Shown: piece by piece, positions 1 to 8,747 of the stretch
Numbering within the stretch: position 1 is the first letter of the stretch
Layout: every line of letters begins with the position of its first letter
Source: Lachnospiraceae bacterium
Lineage (GTDB): Bacteria > Bacillota > Clostridia > Lachnospirales > Lachnospiraceae
Length of the DNA stretch: 64,000 nt
Assembly: GCA_009911195.1 (NCBI GenBank)
Contig: QXWV01000066.1
Coordinates: 62,001 to 126,000 of the forward strand
Direction: 5' to 3'
Program-made: the position numbers and the translations under genes
The notes under the pieces: generated by a model
What the model saw: the letters and a program-made list of their open reading frames with translations, nothing else
The model's database searches: none
Told to the model about the DNA's origin: nothing

Positions 1-1608
1 GCCCTCTCAAGCATCGCACATTCCCTGGTGAACATGATGGAAGACGTCTATATCGAAGGCCGCATGTGCGACGCCTTCCCCGGCGGGTTAAAGACGGGCA
101 TACTGCTCAACAACCTGCGCTTTGCCGAGGAGATGGATTCCGTCACGGAAGAGATAGGCCGGCAGCACCATGAAGTGTTCATCGTGGCGAACCTGCTGAT
201 CCAGTACGCCAGGACCGGCGACATCAACAACCTGGGCAGCTACAAGGGGCCATACCTTGACACGGTTTATGAATGCATCCCTTATATAGACGATGCAGCC
301 TATGACGACGATGCAAGGGTGCGCTTCGATGCCGCCAACAAGATGCTCCTCCTTTTATGGCCCTACATGGAAAGCTACATCAGACAGGTACGGGAGGACA
401 TCAAGAACCACACCAACAAAACGGAGACGGAACTGGGGGAACAGCTCGCTGGCGGCGCACCGCTGCCGGGCGGAAGCGGGAAACCGGTATCCGGCAGGAA
501 AGCAAAGCATGACCCCGGCAGCGACGAGGACGAGCGCACCCAGCTCCAGCAGGTCCTTGACCATGAGGACGGGCGGATAGCGCTGGAAAAGACCGATGGG
601 ATCGGGGAGGACGGCGACGGAGGGACCAGCCGCACCAGTGACTATGCCGGCTCCGGCTATGTGTCACAGGCGGCTGAAGACATGGAGCGCATCATGGCGC
701 AGCTTGCGGAGGATGCCGCCTATGCTTCCTATGAGCAGGAGCTTTCAGAGGAGCTGCAGGCGGAATCGGACAGGATCCGGTACGGCAACGCCCACAAAGG
801 CGTGCATGTCAACATCAACCGCATGGCCTATGTCGATCCTTCCTACATGGAGGCGTACCAGAAAGTCGCGCCTCCGCTCCTCCTGATCTCCAAACGGCTA
901 CAGAAACAGGTCTCACAGATACTGAAGGACTACAGGGAAGGCGGGAAACTGGACAACCTTCCCATGGGAAAAAGGATCAACGTGCGCAACGCAGTCCGCA
1001 ATGACGGGAGGCTGTTCTACAAGCTGAAGCTCCCCAATGACCGGACGGACATCGCCGTGGCCATCTTAAATGACGAAAGCGGCTCCATGAGCGGCTCCAA
1101 CCGCATCACCCATGCCCGCTCCGCTTCCATCATCCTGCATGACTTCTGCAAAGGGCTGGACATCCCGGTGGCCGTCTACGGCCACACGGAATATAGGGAC
1201 GTGGAGCTTTATGCCTATGCGGAGTTCGATTCCATCGACAACAAGGACCAGTACCGGCTGATGGACATGAGCGCCAGGAGCGGGAACCGTGACGGTGCCG
1301 CCCTGCGCTATGCCGCGGAACGCCTGCTGACAAGGCCGGAGGCCATAAGGCTCCTGATCGTCATCTCGGACGGGCAGCCTGCGGCAGACAACTATTACGG
1401 CACGGAGGCGGAGGCTGACCTGCGGGGGATCAAGAAGGAATATACCGCCAGGGGGATCGAGATGTTCGCAGCCGCCATCGGCAGCGACAAGCCCAACATC
1501 CAGCGGATCTACGGGGACGGGTTCCTCGACATCACGGACCTGGAGAAGCTCCCCGTGAACCTGGGCCGGCTGATCATCCAGAAGGTAAAGAACCAGTACG
1601 CCGCTTAA
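1..1608 (+). CDS. VWA-domain protein (CobT/MoxR-partner-like), 5' end outside window
   Basis: The frame is open to base 1, so the gene begins left of the window; GTG at 28 is an internal codon. The C-terminal third (from about base 1040) is a von Willebrand factor A domain with the metal-binding motif DESGSMSGS and a second SDGQP loop after a stretch of beta/alpha alternation. The middle is acidic and low-complexity (Gly/Glu/Asp rich), as in CobT-type proteins where a linker separates a helical N-terminal part from the VWA domain. Such proteins usually work with a MoxR-type AAA+ ATPase, which could lie upstream of the window. Here it leads a co-directional operon of small element genes, so a role in the element's own biology is more likely than cobalamin synthesis. 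VWA assignment is firm; the biological role is unknown. Confidence 0.8.
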   Translation, partial: ALSSIAHSLVNMMEDVYIEGRMCDAFPGGLKTGILLNNLRFAEEMDSVTEEIGRQHHEVFIVANLLIQYARTGDINNLGSYKGPYLDTVYECIPYIDDAAYDDDARVRFDAANKMLLLLWPYMESYIRQVREDIKNHTNKTETELGEQLAGGAPLPGGSGKPVSGRKAKHDPGSDEDERTQLQQVLDHEDGRIALEKTDGIGEDGDGGTSRTSDYAGSGYVSQAAEDMERIMAQLAEDAAYASYEQELSEELQAESDRIRYGNAHKGVHVNINRMAYVDPSYMEAYQKVAPPLLLISKRLQKQVSQILKDYREGGKLDNLPMGKRINVRNAVRNDGRLFYKLKLPNDRTDIAVAILNDESGSMSGSNRITHARSASIILHDFCKGLDIPVAVYGHTEYRDVELYAYAEFDSIDNKDQYRLMDMSARSGNRDGAALRYAAERLLTRPEAIRLLIVISDGQPAADNYYGTEAEADLRGIKKEYTARGIEMFAAAIGSDKPNIQRIYGDGFLDITDLEKLPVNLGRLIIQKVKNQYAA

Positions 1609-1633
1609 AAAACAACAGAAAGAAGGTATCCAT

Positions 1634-2290
1634 ATGAACATGAATGAAGACTACATCTCCAACCAGATCGCTGTCTACAAGAACAGCAAGACCCTGCTGG
1701 AATTCCAGGACAAGCTGAAGGTCGCTCCCATCAACTCCTACGCACATATCCATGCAGGCGGAGAGACAGGCGCGGACGGGAGGCGGACGCACTCCCTGAT
1801 CGGCATCCTGATGAAGGACTACTCCAAAGGCACCGGGGACAAGGCCGTCACCGTATGCGCCAACATCTCCCCGAAGGAGGCGAAGTTCATCTTAAGCCGC
1901 CTGACTGCCGGATTTTCGGAATACACCTTCCAGCAGGACAAGATCTTCGGAGACAAAGACGAACAGGGCTATGCAAAGGTATCCAAAGTGCGGATCATCC
2001 GCGCCACAAAGGACAGCAAAGGCGCAGCCCGGAAGCTCCCATGGTATGTGGAAGTGGAGAACGGCAAAGGCGTCCCCCAGAAAAATGCCAACGGCGGGAC
2101 GTACATGAAGCCCAATTCCTTTGTCAGTACGGGAAAGGTATATGCCAACTTAAGCGACCTTGACCTTTTTGACCTCCTGAGCAGCGTATCCTCCTATATC
2201 GACTGCTGGGAACACGCCATCGCACCGGCCCTCATCACCAAAGCCAAAAACGCCGTGGCAGCCAGACAGTCATCCAGGAATGCCGCATAG
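1634..2290 (+). CDS. Conserved hypothetical protein, 218 aa
   Basis: I do not recognise the family. The start ATG at 1634 is preceded by AGAAGG at a normal distance, and the gene begins 26 bases after the VWA gene, so both are probably co-transcribed. The product is soluble, mixed alpha/beta, without signal peptide or membrane segments, and has many Lys residues spread through the chain. No catalytic motif is visible. A strong terminator follows 36 bases after the stop codon, so this gene probably closes the upstream transcription unit. Confidence 0.7.
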   Translation: MNMNEDYISNQIAVYKNSKTLLEFQDKLKVAPINSYAHIHAGGETGADGRRTHSLIGILMKDYSKGTGDKAVTVCANISPKEAKFILSRLTAGFSEYTFQQDKIFGDKDEQGYAKVSKVRIIRATKDSKGAARKLPWYVEVENGKGVPQKNANGGTYMKPNSFVSTGKVYANLSDLDLFDLLSSVSSYIDCWEHAIAPALITKAKNAVAARQSSRNAA

Positions 2291-2325
2291 TGCAAAAAAA
2301 TAATAACCATACAACCATGTTTAAG

Positions 2326-2357
2326 AAGGGAATGCCCGCTGCGGCGTTCCCTTTTTT
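2326..2357 (+). terminator. Rho-independent terminator
   Basis: A 10-bp stem (AAGGGAATGC with GCGTTCCCTT, one G-U pair) closes an 8-nt loop and runs into six T. It lies between the 218-aa gene and the AbrB-like gene. The next gene's ribosome binding site starts a few bases after the T run, so read-through or a promoter hidden in this region must drive it. Confidence 0.8.
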
Positions 2358-2375
2358 ATGAAGAAAGGAGACCAC

Positions 2376-2918
2376 ATGAATGAAACACAAAGGTCAGGCA
2401 TCATCCGCAGGTTCGATGACCTGGGCAGGATCGTAGTGCCGCGTGAGATCAGGAAGCTCCTCCAGCTCCATGAGGGGGACGCCATGGAGGTCAGCGTGGC
2501 CGGAAACAGCATCCGCCTGGACAGGCACCAGCCGCTGCGTTTTTGGGAAGCACTGTGCGGGCCGTGCCTTACGGCTTTCTGCAGGAACTTCCAGCTTGCC
2601 TGCGCCATATGCGACACAGAGCATGTGCTTGCTTCCAGGGTGACCACCATCCCGAAAGGATCCATGCTGTCGCAGACCGTAAAGGACCATATCCGGGCGC
2701 TGGAGCCATATTTTTACAGCCCCGGCAGCCAGATCCCCCTGCTGGAGGACGGAAGCCACATGATAGACACGCTCTTTCCGGCAGGCACAAAAGGACAGCC
2801 CATAGGGGCCGTGGTGCTGCCCCATTACCGCACCGTCACGGAAGAGGAGCGGATATGCGCCCGGCTGCTTGCAGACATCTTGACAGAGACCATCATACAG
2901 GAGGAGAAGAACATATGA
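2376..2918 (+). CDS. SpoVT/AbrB-family transcriptional regulator
   Basis: The N-terminal 50 residues are an AbrB-type swapped-hairpin DNA-binding domain: GIIRRFDDLGRIVVPREIR followed by a Glu/Val-rich strand. The rest (about 130 aa) resembles the GAF-like sensory domain of SpoVT, giving the usual SpoVT length. I chose ATG 2376 rather than the in-frame ATG at 2358 because GAAAGGAG at 2362-2369 is correctly spaced for 2376 only. The stop overlaps the start of the next gene (ATGA at 2915-2918), implying translational coupling with the sigma-like factor. Role by inference: a transition-state-type regulator of element genes. Confidence 0.85.
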   Translation: MNETQRSGIIRRFDDLGRIVVPREIRKLLQLHEGDAMEVSVAGNSIRLDRHQPLRFWEALCGPCLTAFCRNFQLACAICDTEHVLASRVTTIPKGSMLSQTVKDHIRALEPYFYSPGSQIPLLEDGSHMIDTLFPAGTKGQPIGAVVLPHYRTVTEEERICARLLADILTETIIQEEKNI

Positions 2919-3451
2919 AAAGATTACATGAACTGACACATCTACAGAGACAGTTTGCAGAGGAACACCAGGACACCGTATTCCGCTTCTTAAGCCACAA
3001 AGGTCTTCCCGTTGAAGATTACTATGATATCGTGATTTTCGGGTATCTTCATGCGGTGCAGGAATATGATGAGAACCCTGCCCTGTCCCGTTTCCGGTTC
3101 AGCACGATTGCATGGACAAAAATGGGCGACTGCCTGGGCAAACATTACGCTTATGAGAACAAACCGAAACGCAAGGCGCCTACGGTCAGTATCCATACCT
3201 ATACAAGTGGTGGGCTGACCCTGGATGATATCCTGCCTGACCGCAGGAAAGACTTACAGGCCCAGGCCGCCGACAGGCTGTTTGCAATGGAGGTACTCTC
3301 CTGCCTGACGGAAACGGAACGGCAGATGGTGCATCTGAAAGCCGACGGGCTGACCTGCAGGGAGATCGCTGAAGTATTTTCCACCACCGTACACAGCATC
3401 AACGGGCAGTTCCGCCGCATGAGGATGCGCCTTACGGAAATGGACCTTTAG
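2915..3451 (+). CDS. Sigma-70-family (ECF-like) RNA polymerase sigma factor
   Basis: The 178-aa product has a region-2-like N-terminal half (VEDYYDIVIFGYLHAVQEY, then an aromatic-rich stretch FRFSTIAWTKM) and a C-terminal helix-turn-helix of region 4 type (LTETERQMVHLKADGLTCRE followed by IAEVFSTTVHSINGQFRRM). The start ATG overlaps the stop of the AbrB-like gene by 4 bases; GGAGGAGA lies upstream. It probably directs polymerase to element promoters. The ending resembles sigma-like factors found on other Firmicute mobile elements. No anti-sigma gene is adjacent. Confidence 0.75.
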   Translation: MKRLHELTHLQRQFAEEHQDTVFRFLSHKGLPVEDYYDIVIFGYLHAVQEYDENPALSRFRFSTIAWTKMGDCLGKHYAYENKPKRKAPTVSIHTYTSGGLTLDDILPDRRKDLQAQAADRLFAMEVLSCLTETERQMVHLKADGLTCREIAEVFSTTVHSINGQFRRMRMRLTEMDL

Positions 3452-3470
3452 GCAGAGGAGGGTTGACAAC

Positions 3471-3925
3471 ATGAATGGAATATATGGAATGGAACTGGAG
3501 TATGAGAGCCTTATCCCCTTGACCGGCCAAAAGATACCTTCCTTTCCATCGGCACCGTAACTTTCCTGATAGAAGGGAAAGAGCTGCCGCTGGATTTCAA
3601 TATCACGGAGGGCGGCACGGAAGGGAGCGCCGGCTCCATCATCCGTCTTAATGCGCTGATAAAGGAATTTGAACCGCAGGTTTACATGGAAGAATACCGG
3701 AAACTCGGCCTTACACCATCTGCACTGGACTATGGATTTTTTGCAGACCGCTATTCTGATACTTACCTGACGGAAGTGTATACGGAATATTTTTATATCC
3801 AAAGTGAAACTTATCTGCCGCTTACCTTAAAGTCTGCCTGCCTTCTCTTTCGGGACGGCAGCGCGCTCGATTACAGCGACCGCATCAGCGTGTTCGCACA
3901 AAAACAGCTTGCGGAGGTGGCATGA
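3471..3925 (+). pseudogene. Hypothetical gene with a -1 frame change near codon 23
   Basis: ATG 3471 has a good ribosome binding site (GAGGAGGG) and the first codons read MNGIYGMELEYESLIPLTGQ, but that frame stops at about base 3560. The following 130 codons, ending at 3925, are open in the -1 frame, starting near 3530 with no ATG until 3686. The two parts together give a ~150-aa protein of uniform composition. A single missing base around the CCAAAAG tract at 3530 explains this; programmed frameshifting is possible but there is no classic slippery heptamer. I do not recognise the family. Confidence 0.6.
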
Positions 3926-4014
3926 TGAATGGAACACTGACAAACACGCTGCCTCCATCCCTGAAAAGGGATCCGGGGAACGGCGCATACCGCCTGAACT
4001 ACAAGGCCACATAA
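3922..4014 (+). CDS. Small hypothetical protein, 30 aa
   Basis: A short ORF beginning MMNGTLTNTL overlaps the stop of the preceding frame by 4 bases (ATGA) and follows GCGGAGGTGG, an acceptable ribosome binding site. The next gene starts 14 bases after its stop, with its own AAAGGAGG. Composition (Pro, Asn, Lys, Tyr) is protein-like. The tight packing in an operon of small genes supports translation, but the length gives no family information. Confidence 0.45.
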   Translation: MMNGTLTNTLPPSLKRDPGNGAYRLNYKAT

Positions 4015-4028
4015 AGGAGGATAATCAT

Positions 4029-4295
4029 ATGCTTACTCTGTTCAAGAATAAAAATAATGACCACCATCAGGGACCGGCACCCAAACGTGAGGTTACTGTA
4101 ACCGGCGCACTGATAGAAGTGCTGCGGCCAGGTTTCCCCGCCATGTATCTTTATCAGGGGAACCTGATCCGCACTTCCACTGTGCAGGCCATCCTGGAAG
4201 CTTCCGCCGGGCATGTGCGGTTTGAAACGCAAAACAGCATCTATACCGTTTCCTACAATGGCCAGCCGGGAGGGGCTTTCCGTGTGACAGCCTGA
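4029..4295 (+). CDS. Hypothetical protein, 88 aa
   Basis: ATG 4029 follows AAAGGAGG at ideal spacing, so longer upstream starts are not needed. The first 25 residues are polar and Lys/His rich; the rest (TVTGALIEVLRPGFPAMYLY, then alternating hydrophobic residues) predicts a small beta-barrel-like domain ending GGAFRVTA. There is no membrane segment. No recognised family. It belongs to the 2.4-7.7 kb co-directional operon. Confidence 0.65.
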   Translation: MLTLFKNKNNDHHQGPAPKREVTVTGALIEVLRPGFPAMYLYQGNLIRTSTVQAILEASAGHVRFETQNSIYTVSYNGQPGGAFRVTA

Positions 4296-4323
4296 TCCCT
4301 GCAATACATTTTACACAAGATAG

Positions 4324-4357
4324 CCGGGGCTGCCTGCAATATGCGGCGGCCCCCTTT
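4324..4357 (+). terminator. Possible weak terminator
   Basis: A 9-bp stem (GGGGCTGCC with GGCGGCCCC, one G-U pair) is followed by only four T, directly before the ribosome binding site of the next gene. It may attenuate transcription within the operon or simply be an intergenic hairpin. Confidence 0.35.
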
Positions 4358-4374
4358 TGAAAGGAGGACACGCC

Positions 4375-4905
4375 ATGAACAGAACGGATCAGGAAACTGC
4401 CCTGCTCAGGGAGGAACTGGCAAAGCTCTTGACCACCCTGAAGCACAACCGGGAGAAGGTTCCCCTTGAAGTACTGAAGACAAAGTACCGGAAAGGCTAT
4501 ACAGGACTCTGTGCGGACATAAAATGCAAGGCATCGGATTATGCGGCAAAGGTCGCTCTTAGGGGCATCCGCATCCACAAAGACTACCTTGATGAGGCTG
4601 TGCCCATTGTCAACGGGACGATTGAGCGCTCCGGCACATTGAAGCAGCTCTCACGGGCAGCCTTTTCCCATCAGGACATAACAGAATTTGAGTCCCTTGC
4701 CCTGACGCTGCGGCAAAAAATCCTGACGGATCTGGAACCCTTCTACGCAAAGCATCTGGGACTGTATATAACACAGGAATGTCTGGAGAATCCGGATATA
4801 CCGCCCATGATCTACTGCAGTGCCAGCCATTGTATCTGGCAGGACGGAAAATGGGTTCCCCTGGAACTACTGGATACTGCGCAGGCAAAGGCAAAGAGCG
4901 CATGA
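4375..4905 (+). CDS. Hypothetical protein, 176 aa
   Basis: Start at ATG 4375 is set by AAAGGAGG 8 bases upstream. The N-terminal 45 residues are strongly helical and charged (LREELAKLLTTLKHNREKVP), suggestive of a coiled coil. The middle is Ala/Lys rich. The C-terminus contains two Cys (MIYCSASHCIW). No signal peptide or membrane segment. I do not recognise the family. Its gene lies in the backbone operon between two other unknown small proteins. Confidence 0.65.
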   Translation: MNRTDQETALLREELAKLLTTLKHNREKVPLEVLKTKYRKGYTGLCADIKCKASDYAAKVALRGIRIHKDYLDEAVPIVNGTIERSGTLKQLSRAAFSHQDITEFESLALTLRQKILTDLEPFYAKHLGLYITQECLENPDIPPMIYCSASHCIWQDGKWVPLELLDTAQAKAKSA

Positions 4906-4934
4906 CATCACATTTACAATGAAAGGAGTACCAC

Positions 4935-5537
4935 ATGGAAGAATTAGCAATAGAAAGGCTTATCGGAAAAGACAATATTACGATCACTCTCACGGAGGAT
5001 GAACTTGAGAAGGCATACCGGATCAAGGAAAAGCGTTATCTGGAGGAGGACTTTGCAAATGCACTGGCCGACGCCGCCCAGAATCCTGACACCCGGTTCC
5101 ATACAGGGCATCTGGAGGAATTTCCTGAGCTGCTGAACTGGCTGTGCGTATGCTTTGACGATTTCTATGACGCCAATATGAGCCACAATGACCTGATGGA
5201 GCTTACCCTGAACCACCTGCAAGATGCATCTTTAACGCCGGAGTTTTTTATATCTTTTGCCAGATGCGCACCTGCAGTCTGTATGGGAGCTGAAAAGAGG
5301 ATGGAGGACTGTGAACAAAACTGCGCACAGTACCACCGCTGCAGCTTTATTGCCGAGGCAAATGACAGAAGCCGCCAGTGGGAAAAACTGGCTTCCCTGC
5401 TCTCCATGCACAGGAGCCGAAACTGCACCTGCAGCAAAGATGACGATGCTGAAGTATGCCCTGCGGCAAAATATCTGACCGGCACATGGGACATCAGTGA
5501 GTTTTTCCACTCAGAGGACAGGAAGGAGGCTGCATAA
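4935..5537 (+). CDS. Cys-rich hypothetical protein, 200 aa
   Basis: ATG 4935 follows GAAAGGAG. The first 90 residues are acidic and helical; residues about 110-175 contain a cluster of Cys (CAPAVCMG, CEQNCAQYHRC, RNCTCSKD, VCPAAKY) compatible with metal binding. No recognised domain. The next gene starts one base after its stop, indicating co-translation. A zinc- or iron-sulfur-binding role is only an inference from Cys spacing. Confidence 0.65.
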   Translation: MEELAIERLIGKDNITITLTEDELEKAYRIKEKRYLEEDFANALADAAQNPDTRFHTGHLEEFPELLNWLCVCFDDFYDANMSHNDLMELTLNHLQDASLTPEFFISFARCAPAVCMGAEKRMEDCEQNCAQYHRCSFIAEANDRSRQWEKLASLLSMHRSRNCTCSKDDDAEVCPAAKYLTGTWDISEFFHSEDRKEAA

Positions 5538-5538
5538 G

Positions 5539-6129
5539 ATGGCAAATATCTGTATGGATACCGTGGTTTTTTATGCCATATCTGATAGACAGGAAAAAGG
5601 GCTTGACACACTGAAGCAGGCTGTTAATGACTGTTATCCCGCCGGGACTTCCGTGGATGACTCCGGACTCTGCCGGATATTTGAACAAAATGACATCCCA
5701 ACGAATGGCATAAACCTCAGAAGCAATGTAGTGGACGTCTGCACTGAAGACAGCTACATCACCCTGTACTGCGATTCTGCATGGAATCCCATGTATGAAG
5801 CTTACCTATGCCTTGCCAATCATTTTGGTGTGTGCTTTGAGCTGGAGGCGGAAGAGCCGGGCTGCGGCATCTATATCAATACCGATATAAACGGAGCATA
5901 CAGGACAAACCAGTATAAGGCATACCTTTCAGAACGGCCGGAAGACAGCTCACTGGATATGCTCTTTGACAATGCACACGGGGATACGGATTTTTACTTC
6001 AGTTCTGATAAGGAACTGCTGCAGTGGTTCCGGGAATGCGGCGGAATTACCGCAGATTCCATCGAAACATTACGGGAGACACTTGATTGTGAGTATGTCT
6101 CCATCCATGAATTTGTAAACCCCTATTAG
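5539..6129 (+). CDS. Possible YubB/Api92-like ferredoxin-fold protein, 196 aa
   Basis: ATG 5539 follows GGAAGGAGG. Around residues 85-120 the protein reads SAWNPMYEAYLCLANHFG and then EPGCGIYINTD. This resembles the pattern of plasmid YubB/Api92-like proteins (DUF1281), where an aromatic-rich segment on pairs of strands and helices precedes an E-x-G-C-G-type turn. The match is from memory of the pattern and is moderate. Function in the family is unknown; members are common on plasmids. It sits between unknown operon partners. Confidence 0.5.
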   Translation: MANICMDTVVFYAISDRQEKGLDTLKQAVNDCYPAGTSVDDSGLCRIFEQNDIPTNGINLRSNVVDVCTEDSYITLYCDSAWNPMYEAYLCLANHFGVCFELEAEEPGCGIYINTDINGAYRTNQYKAYLSERPEDSSLDMLFDNAHGDTDFYFSSDKELLQWFRECGGITADSIETLRETLDCEYVSIHEFVNPY

Positions 6130-6144
6130 AAAGAAGGATGAGGA

Positions 6145-6699
6145 ATGGCACTTTATAAAAAGCTGGATCTGTGGTCCATATCAGATGGGCTGGATAAAAT
6201 GATGGACTACTGCTACAACGGCAATGAGAAGAACAGCCCCTACTGGGACCATTACTGCGACCAGATCAACGAATTATGCAATGCAGCAGCCGACCTATAT
6301 AATGAGCTTCAGGATATAAAGAATAAGCTCTGGTATCAGATGCCCACTAAAAAAATTGCATTTTGTGGCGAGGATGACTGCAGCCAGACAGCTACCGCAT
6401 GGTTCAATACAGCGGCGGCTATGCTGTATGATACTGACATGACAGAGCTACTGGAGCATGAAAATATTTACTGCGCAGATGAATGGGCAGAGAAACAGAA
6501 ACGGATTGCAGCCCTGAACCGGCTGACCAAGCAGCAGCAAATGTTCCTATATACGGAAGTGATCGGTTTTATCACCCGGTATCTGGAGCTGTCCGCAGCG
6601 TTTGAAACCATAGAGGCTGTCATCGCTGAACTGGATTACCACCAGTCCGCCATGAAAGGAAACGGAAGCGTCACACTTCCACAGTCGGCATATGTCTGA
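6145..6699 (+). CDS. Hypothetical helical protein, 184 aa
   Basis: Start ATG 6145 follows AGAAAGAAGG, 16 bases after the previous stop. The protein is mostly alpha-helical with many aromatic residues (MDYCYNG, PYWDHYCDQI, YNELQDIKNKLWYQM) and ends in a short polar tail. No signal peptide or membrane span. I do not recognise a family. Confidence 0.65.
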   Translation: MALYKKLDLWSISDGLDKMMDYCYNGNEKNSPYWDHYCDQINELCNAAADLYNELQDIKNKLWYQMPTKKIAFCGEDDCSQTATAWFNTAAAMLYDTDMTELLEHENIYCADEWAEKQKRIAALNRLTKQQQMFLYTEVIGFITRYLELSAAFETIEAVIAELDYHQSAMKGNGSVTLPQSAYV

Positions 6700-6748
6700 G
6701 AAGCATATGAAATTATAACCCTTACAAATACACAAGAAGGAGGCTTTT

Positions 6749-7489
6749 ATGTATATCACTGCATCCACCTACGGGGGCATGGACTGGCATGACTCCCGCA
6801 CCATATACGAACAGCTAAAGGGCAGCGGCTCTTACGACATCAGGGAAGACAAGGTTCCGGAAGCCATTGCCGATGACATCGCCAAAGACTTCCCCTATGT
6901 GGAAGACATCCGGGAAAAGGTCCTGCAGGCTCTCTCCGAAAAATCCAATTTCCACTTTATGATCAAATCCGGGGAAAAGGATAGTCTGGGGAACGTGTCC
7001 TATAAGGAAAGCGCATGCTATGAAGATGACGGGAGGATCTATTATGAAGCCGAAGCCGACTTTGACGGCGAAAAGCAGACACTGACAAGGAACCTTGCCT
7101 TCGGACAGGTTTCCTATATCACGACATACCATGTCGAGGATATCCCGGATGGCCAGCTCGGCTACATCGTGACGGAAGATTTCCTCGCGCCAGCGAAAGG
7201 TGTCGATCTGGTCGAAAGGCTCTACCACGACATCTTTGATGAACTGGAAACTGCGCAGGATTATGCCGCTAACCTCAAGCTGCATGGATTCAAATATCCA
7301 ACATCCATTGTAACATTCCTTGTATGCAATAAAGAATCGGTTCTTCAGACGGAATGGTATCAGCAGCAGAAAGAAGCCATGCGGCTGATGGAAGAAAAAG
7401 GGCAGACATATCTGGACGATAGTTTCCACATCTTTGCCAGGCGCCACATAGAAAACCTGAAAAAACTTTCCACAAAGGAGAATGCTTAA
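6749..7489 (+). CDS. Hypothetical protein, 246 aa
   Basis: ATG 6749 follows AAGAAGGAGG. The protein is acidic and soluble: an N-terminal part with YGGMDWHDSRTIYEQL, a beta-rich central part (residues 75-150), and a helical C-terminus. The stop codon overlaps the start of the next gene (TAATG), so the two are coupled. No family recognised. Confidence 0.65.
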   Translation: MYITASTYGGMDWHDSRTIYEQLKGSGSYDIREDKVPEAIADDIAKDFPYVEDIREKVLQALSEKSNFHFMIKSGEKDSLGNVSYKESACYEDDGRIYYEAEADFDGEKQTLTRNLAFGQVSYITTYHVEDIPDGQLGYIVTEDFLAPAKGVDLVERLYHDIFDELETAQDYAANLKLHGFKYPTSIVTFLVCNKESVLQTEWYQQQKEAMRLMEEKGQTYLDDSFHIFARRHIENLKKLSTKENA

Positions 7490-7752
7490 TGAAAAACCAA
7501 AAACAAACCATAAAATGCTCAGAATGTAACCATTGCAGCGGATTGCGTCGTCCCGGCAACACAAGCACGAGCTTCACCTGCTCCCACCCTGACCAGGGGT
7601 ATATCCAGGACTATTTCCGTGAAAAAAGGATGAACAAGATGCCTGGTTTCCTTGGATACGGGGCAAGGTATTCGGAGGCCGTCCCTATCAAGACAGCACC
7701 TGCCTGGTGCCCTGAGAAAAAGGTGGCAAAACAAAAACAAAACGGGCAATGA
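7489..7752 (+). CDS. Small Cys-containing protein, 87 aa
   Basis: The ATG overlaps the previous stop. The sequence starts with a CxxCxxC-like motif (KCSECNHCSGL), has another Cys-His (FTCSHPDQ) and ends with PAWCPEKK, a pattern of four or more Cys typical of small zinc-ribbon proteins. The Lys/Gln-rich tail is disordered. It is the last gene before a strong terminator, so it ends the backbone operon. The metal-binding role is inferred. Confidence 0.6.
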   Translation: MKNQKQTIKCSECNHCSGLRRPGNTSTSFTCSHPDQGYIQDYFREKRMNKMPGFLGYGARYSEAVPIKTAPAWCPEKKVAKQKQNGQ

Positions 7753-7769
7753 CCGCTTTAGAAACAACC

Positions 7770-7804
7770 GGGGAGAGGCAGTAAATACTGTGTCTCCCTT
7801 TTTT
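7770..7804 (+). terminator. Rho-independent terminator of the left operon
   Basis: GGGAGA...TCTCCC stem with an AAAT-type loop region (CAGTA/TACTG inner pairs) followed by six T. It lies 18 bases after the 87-aa gene, and on the other side begins the convergent AbiE-type toxin gene. Confidence 0.8.
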
Positions 7805-7812
7805 GATCTTAT

Positions 7813-8727
7813 CTATCTTACAAACAAATCACTGGCGGCAAGCGCCCGCATCTGCCCTATTGCTTCATCATAGGGCACGGCATCTGCTGCAAAGTAGCTT
7901 GTAACAGCCTGATAGTCCTCCCTGTAAAAGGAATTGTCACAAAACTCCAGGATAACTGCCGGCACATCAACTGTGTCCTTCGCTGACGGACATACCTGCA
8001 TTCTGGAACGATGCTCCCGCACCTCTCCTATCAATACGGCAAACCCATCATCAAACTTTATCAACGGAGTCAGCTTGTAGATATCATACAAATGGCGGGA
8101 GCAGCGCTTTGACCTTCCCTGAAGATAATAATCGCACAGAGCAAAGACTTTATCTATGTAGGTCCGCTCCAGAGACTGCAGATTCATGGAGAACCTGCCC
8201 AGAGAAAACTGTTCCGCCAGATCCGTCCTCCCTCTCCTTTCCAGATAGTCCCCAATATAATTGCGGATCTCAACCACCTGCGTAGGGAAAGAATAAGAAC
8301 CCAGGGCCGTCTCCAGCTTTACATACTGTGGCAGCCTGTCATCCCAAAGCCCAAACACCGATTCATAGGAAAACAGGTAAGCATTATAATCCCTGTCGCT
8401 CTGGGTATCCTCCCAGTTTGCAACCGGCATTCCCAGTTCTTCACTGATCCCTTTCAAAACAACATTTTTCAATTTCTTCCTTCTGCTCTCACCAATATGC
8501 TCATTGAACGTGATATCAATATCTTCGGAAAAACGGTCTATCACATGGAATCCTTTCGACAGGGATGTGCCCCCTTTGAACACACATTTGTCCAGCTGTT
8601 CCGAGAGCAGCTTCAGAATCAGCGTCACATAATAATCCTTTTCCACTACGGCCGGTGTCCTTCCGCTGCTGTCAGCAGCCTGTCCAACTATATCCCTAAA
8701 TGTCTCCCTATCCCTGTGCAGATACAT
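7813..8727 (-). CDS. abiEii: AbiEii-type nucleotidyltransferase toxin
   Basis: The product has the hallmark of AbiEii/type IV toxins: a nucleotidyltransferase core FKGGTSLSKG followed about 20 residues later by RFSEDIDITF, giving the GG-S and D-x-D catalytic pattern. Near the N-terminus a conserved EKDYYV precedes it. Family members transfer nucleotides to RNA targets and block growth. The gene follows its antitoxin. The frame opens at a TTG (8751) overlapping the antitoxin stop, but AGGGGG is best spaced for ATG 8727, which I use; ATG 8733 is possible. Length about 304 aa is normal. Confidence 0.9.
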   Translation of the reverse strand: MYLHRDRETFRDIVGQAADSSGRTPAVVEKDYYVTLILKLLSEQLDKCVFKGGTSLSKGFHVIDRFSEDIDITFNEHIGESRRKKLKNVVLKGISEELGMPVANWEDTQSDRDYNAYLFSYESVFGLWDDRLPQYVKLETALGSYSFPTQVVEIRNYIGDYLERRGRTDLAEQFSLGRFSMNLQSLERTYIDKVFALCDYYLQGRSKRCSRHLYDIYKLTPLIKFDDGFAVLIGEVREHRSRMQVCPSAKDTVDVPAVILEFCDNSFYREDYQAVTSYFAADAVPYDEAIGQMRALAASDLFVR

Positions 8728-8747
8728 GTCCATACCCCCTGTCCGTT

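Noticed and set aside
1066-1641. Minus-strand 191-codon frame
   Set aside because: It lies fully opposite the VWA domain and has the composition of a reverse-frame shadow.
2543-2914. In-frame upstream extension of the sigma-like gene to 2543
   Set aside because: That part overlaps the AbrB-like gene in another frame; ATG 2915 has the ribosome site and the ATGA overlap.
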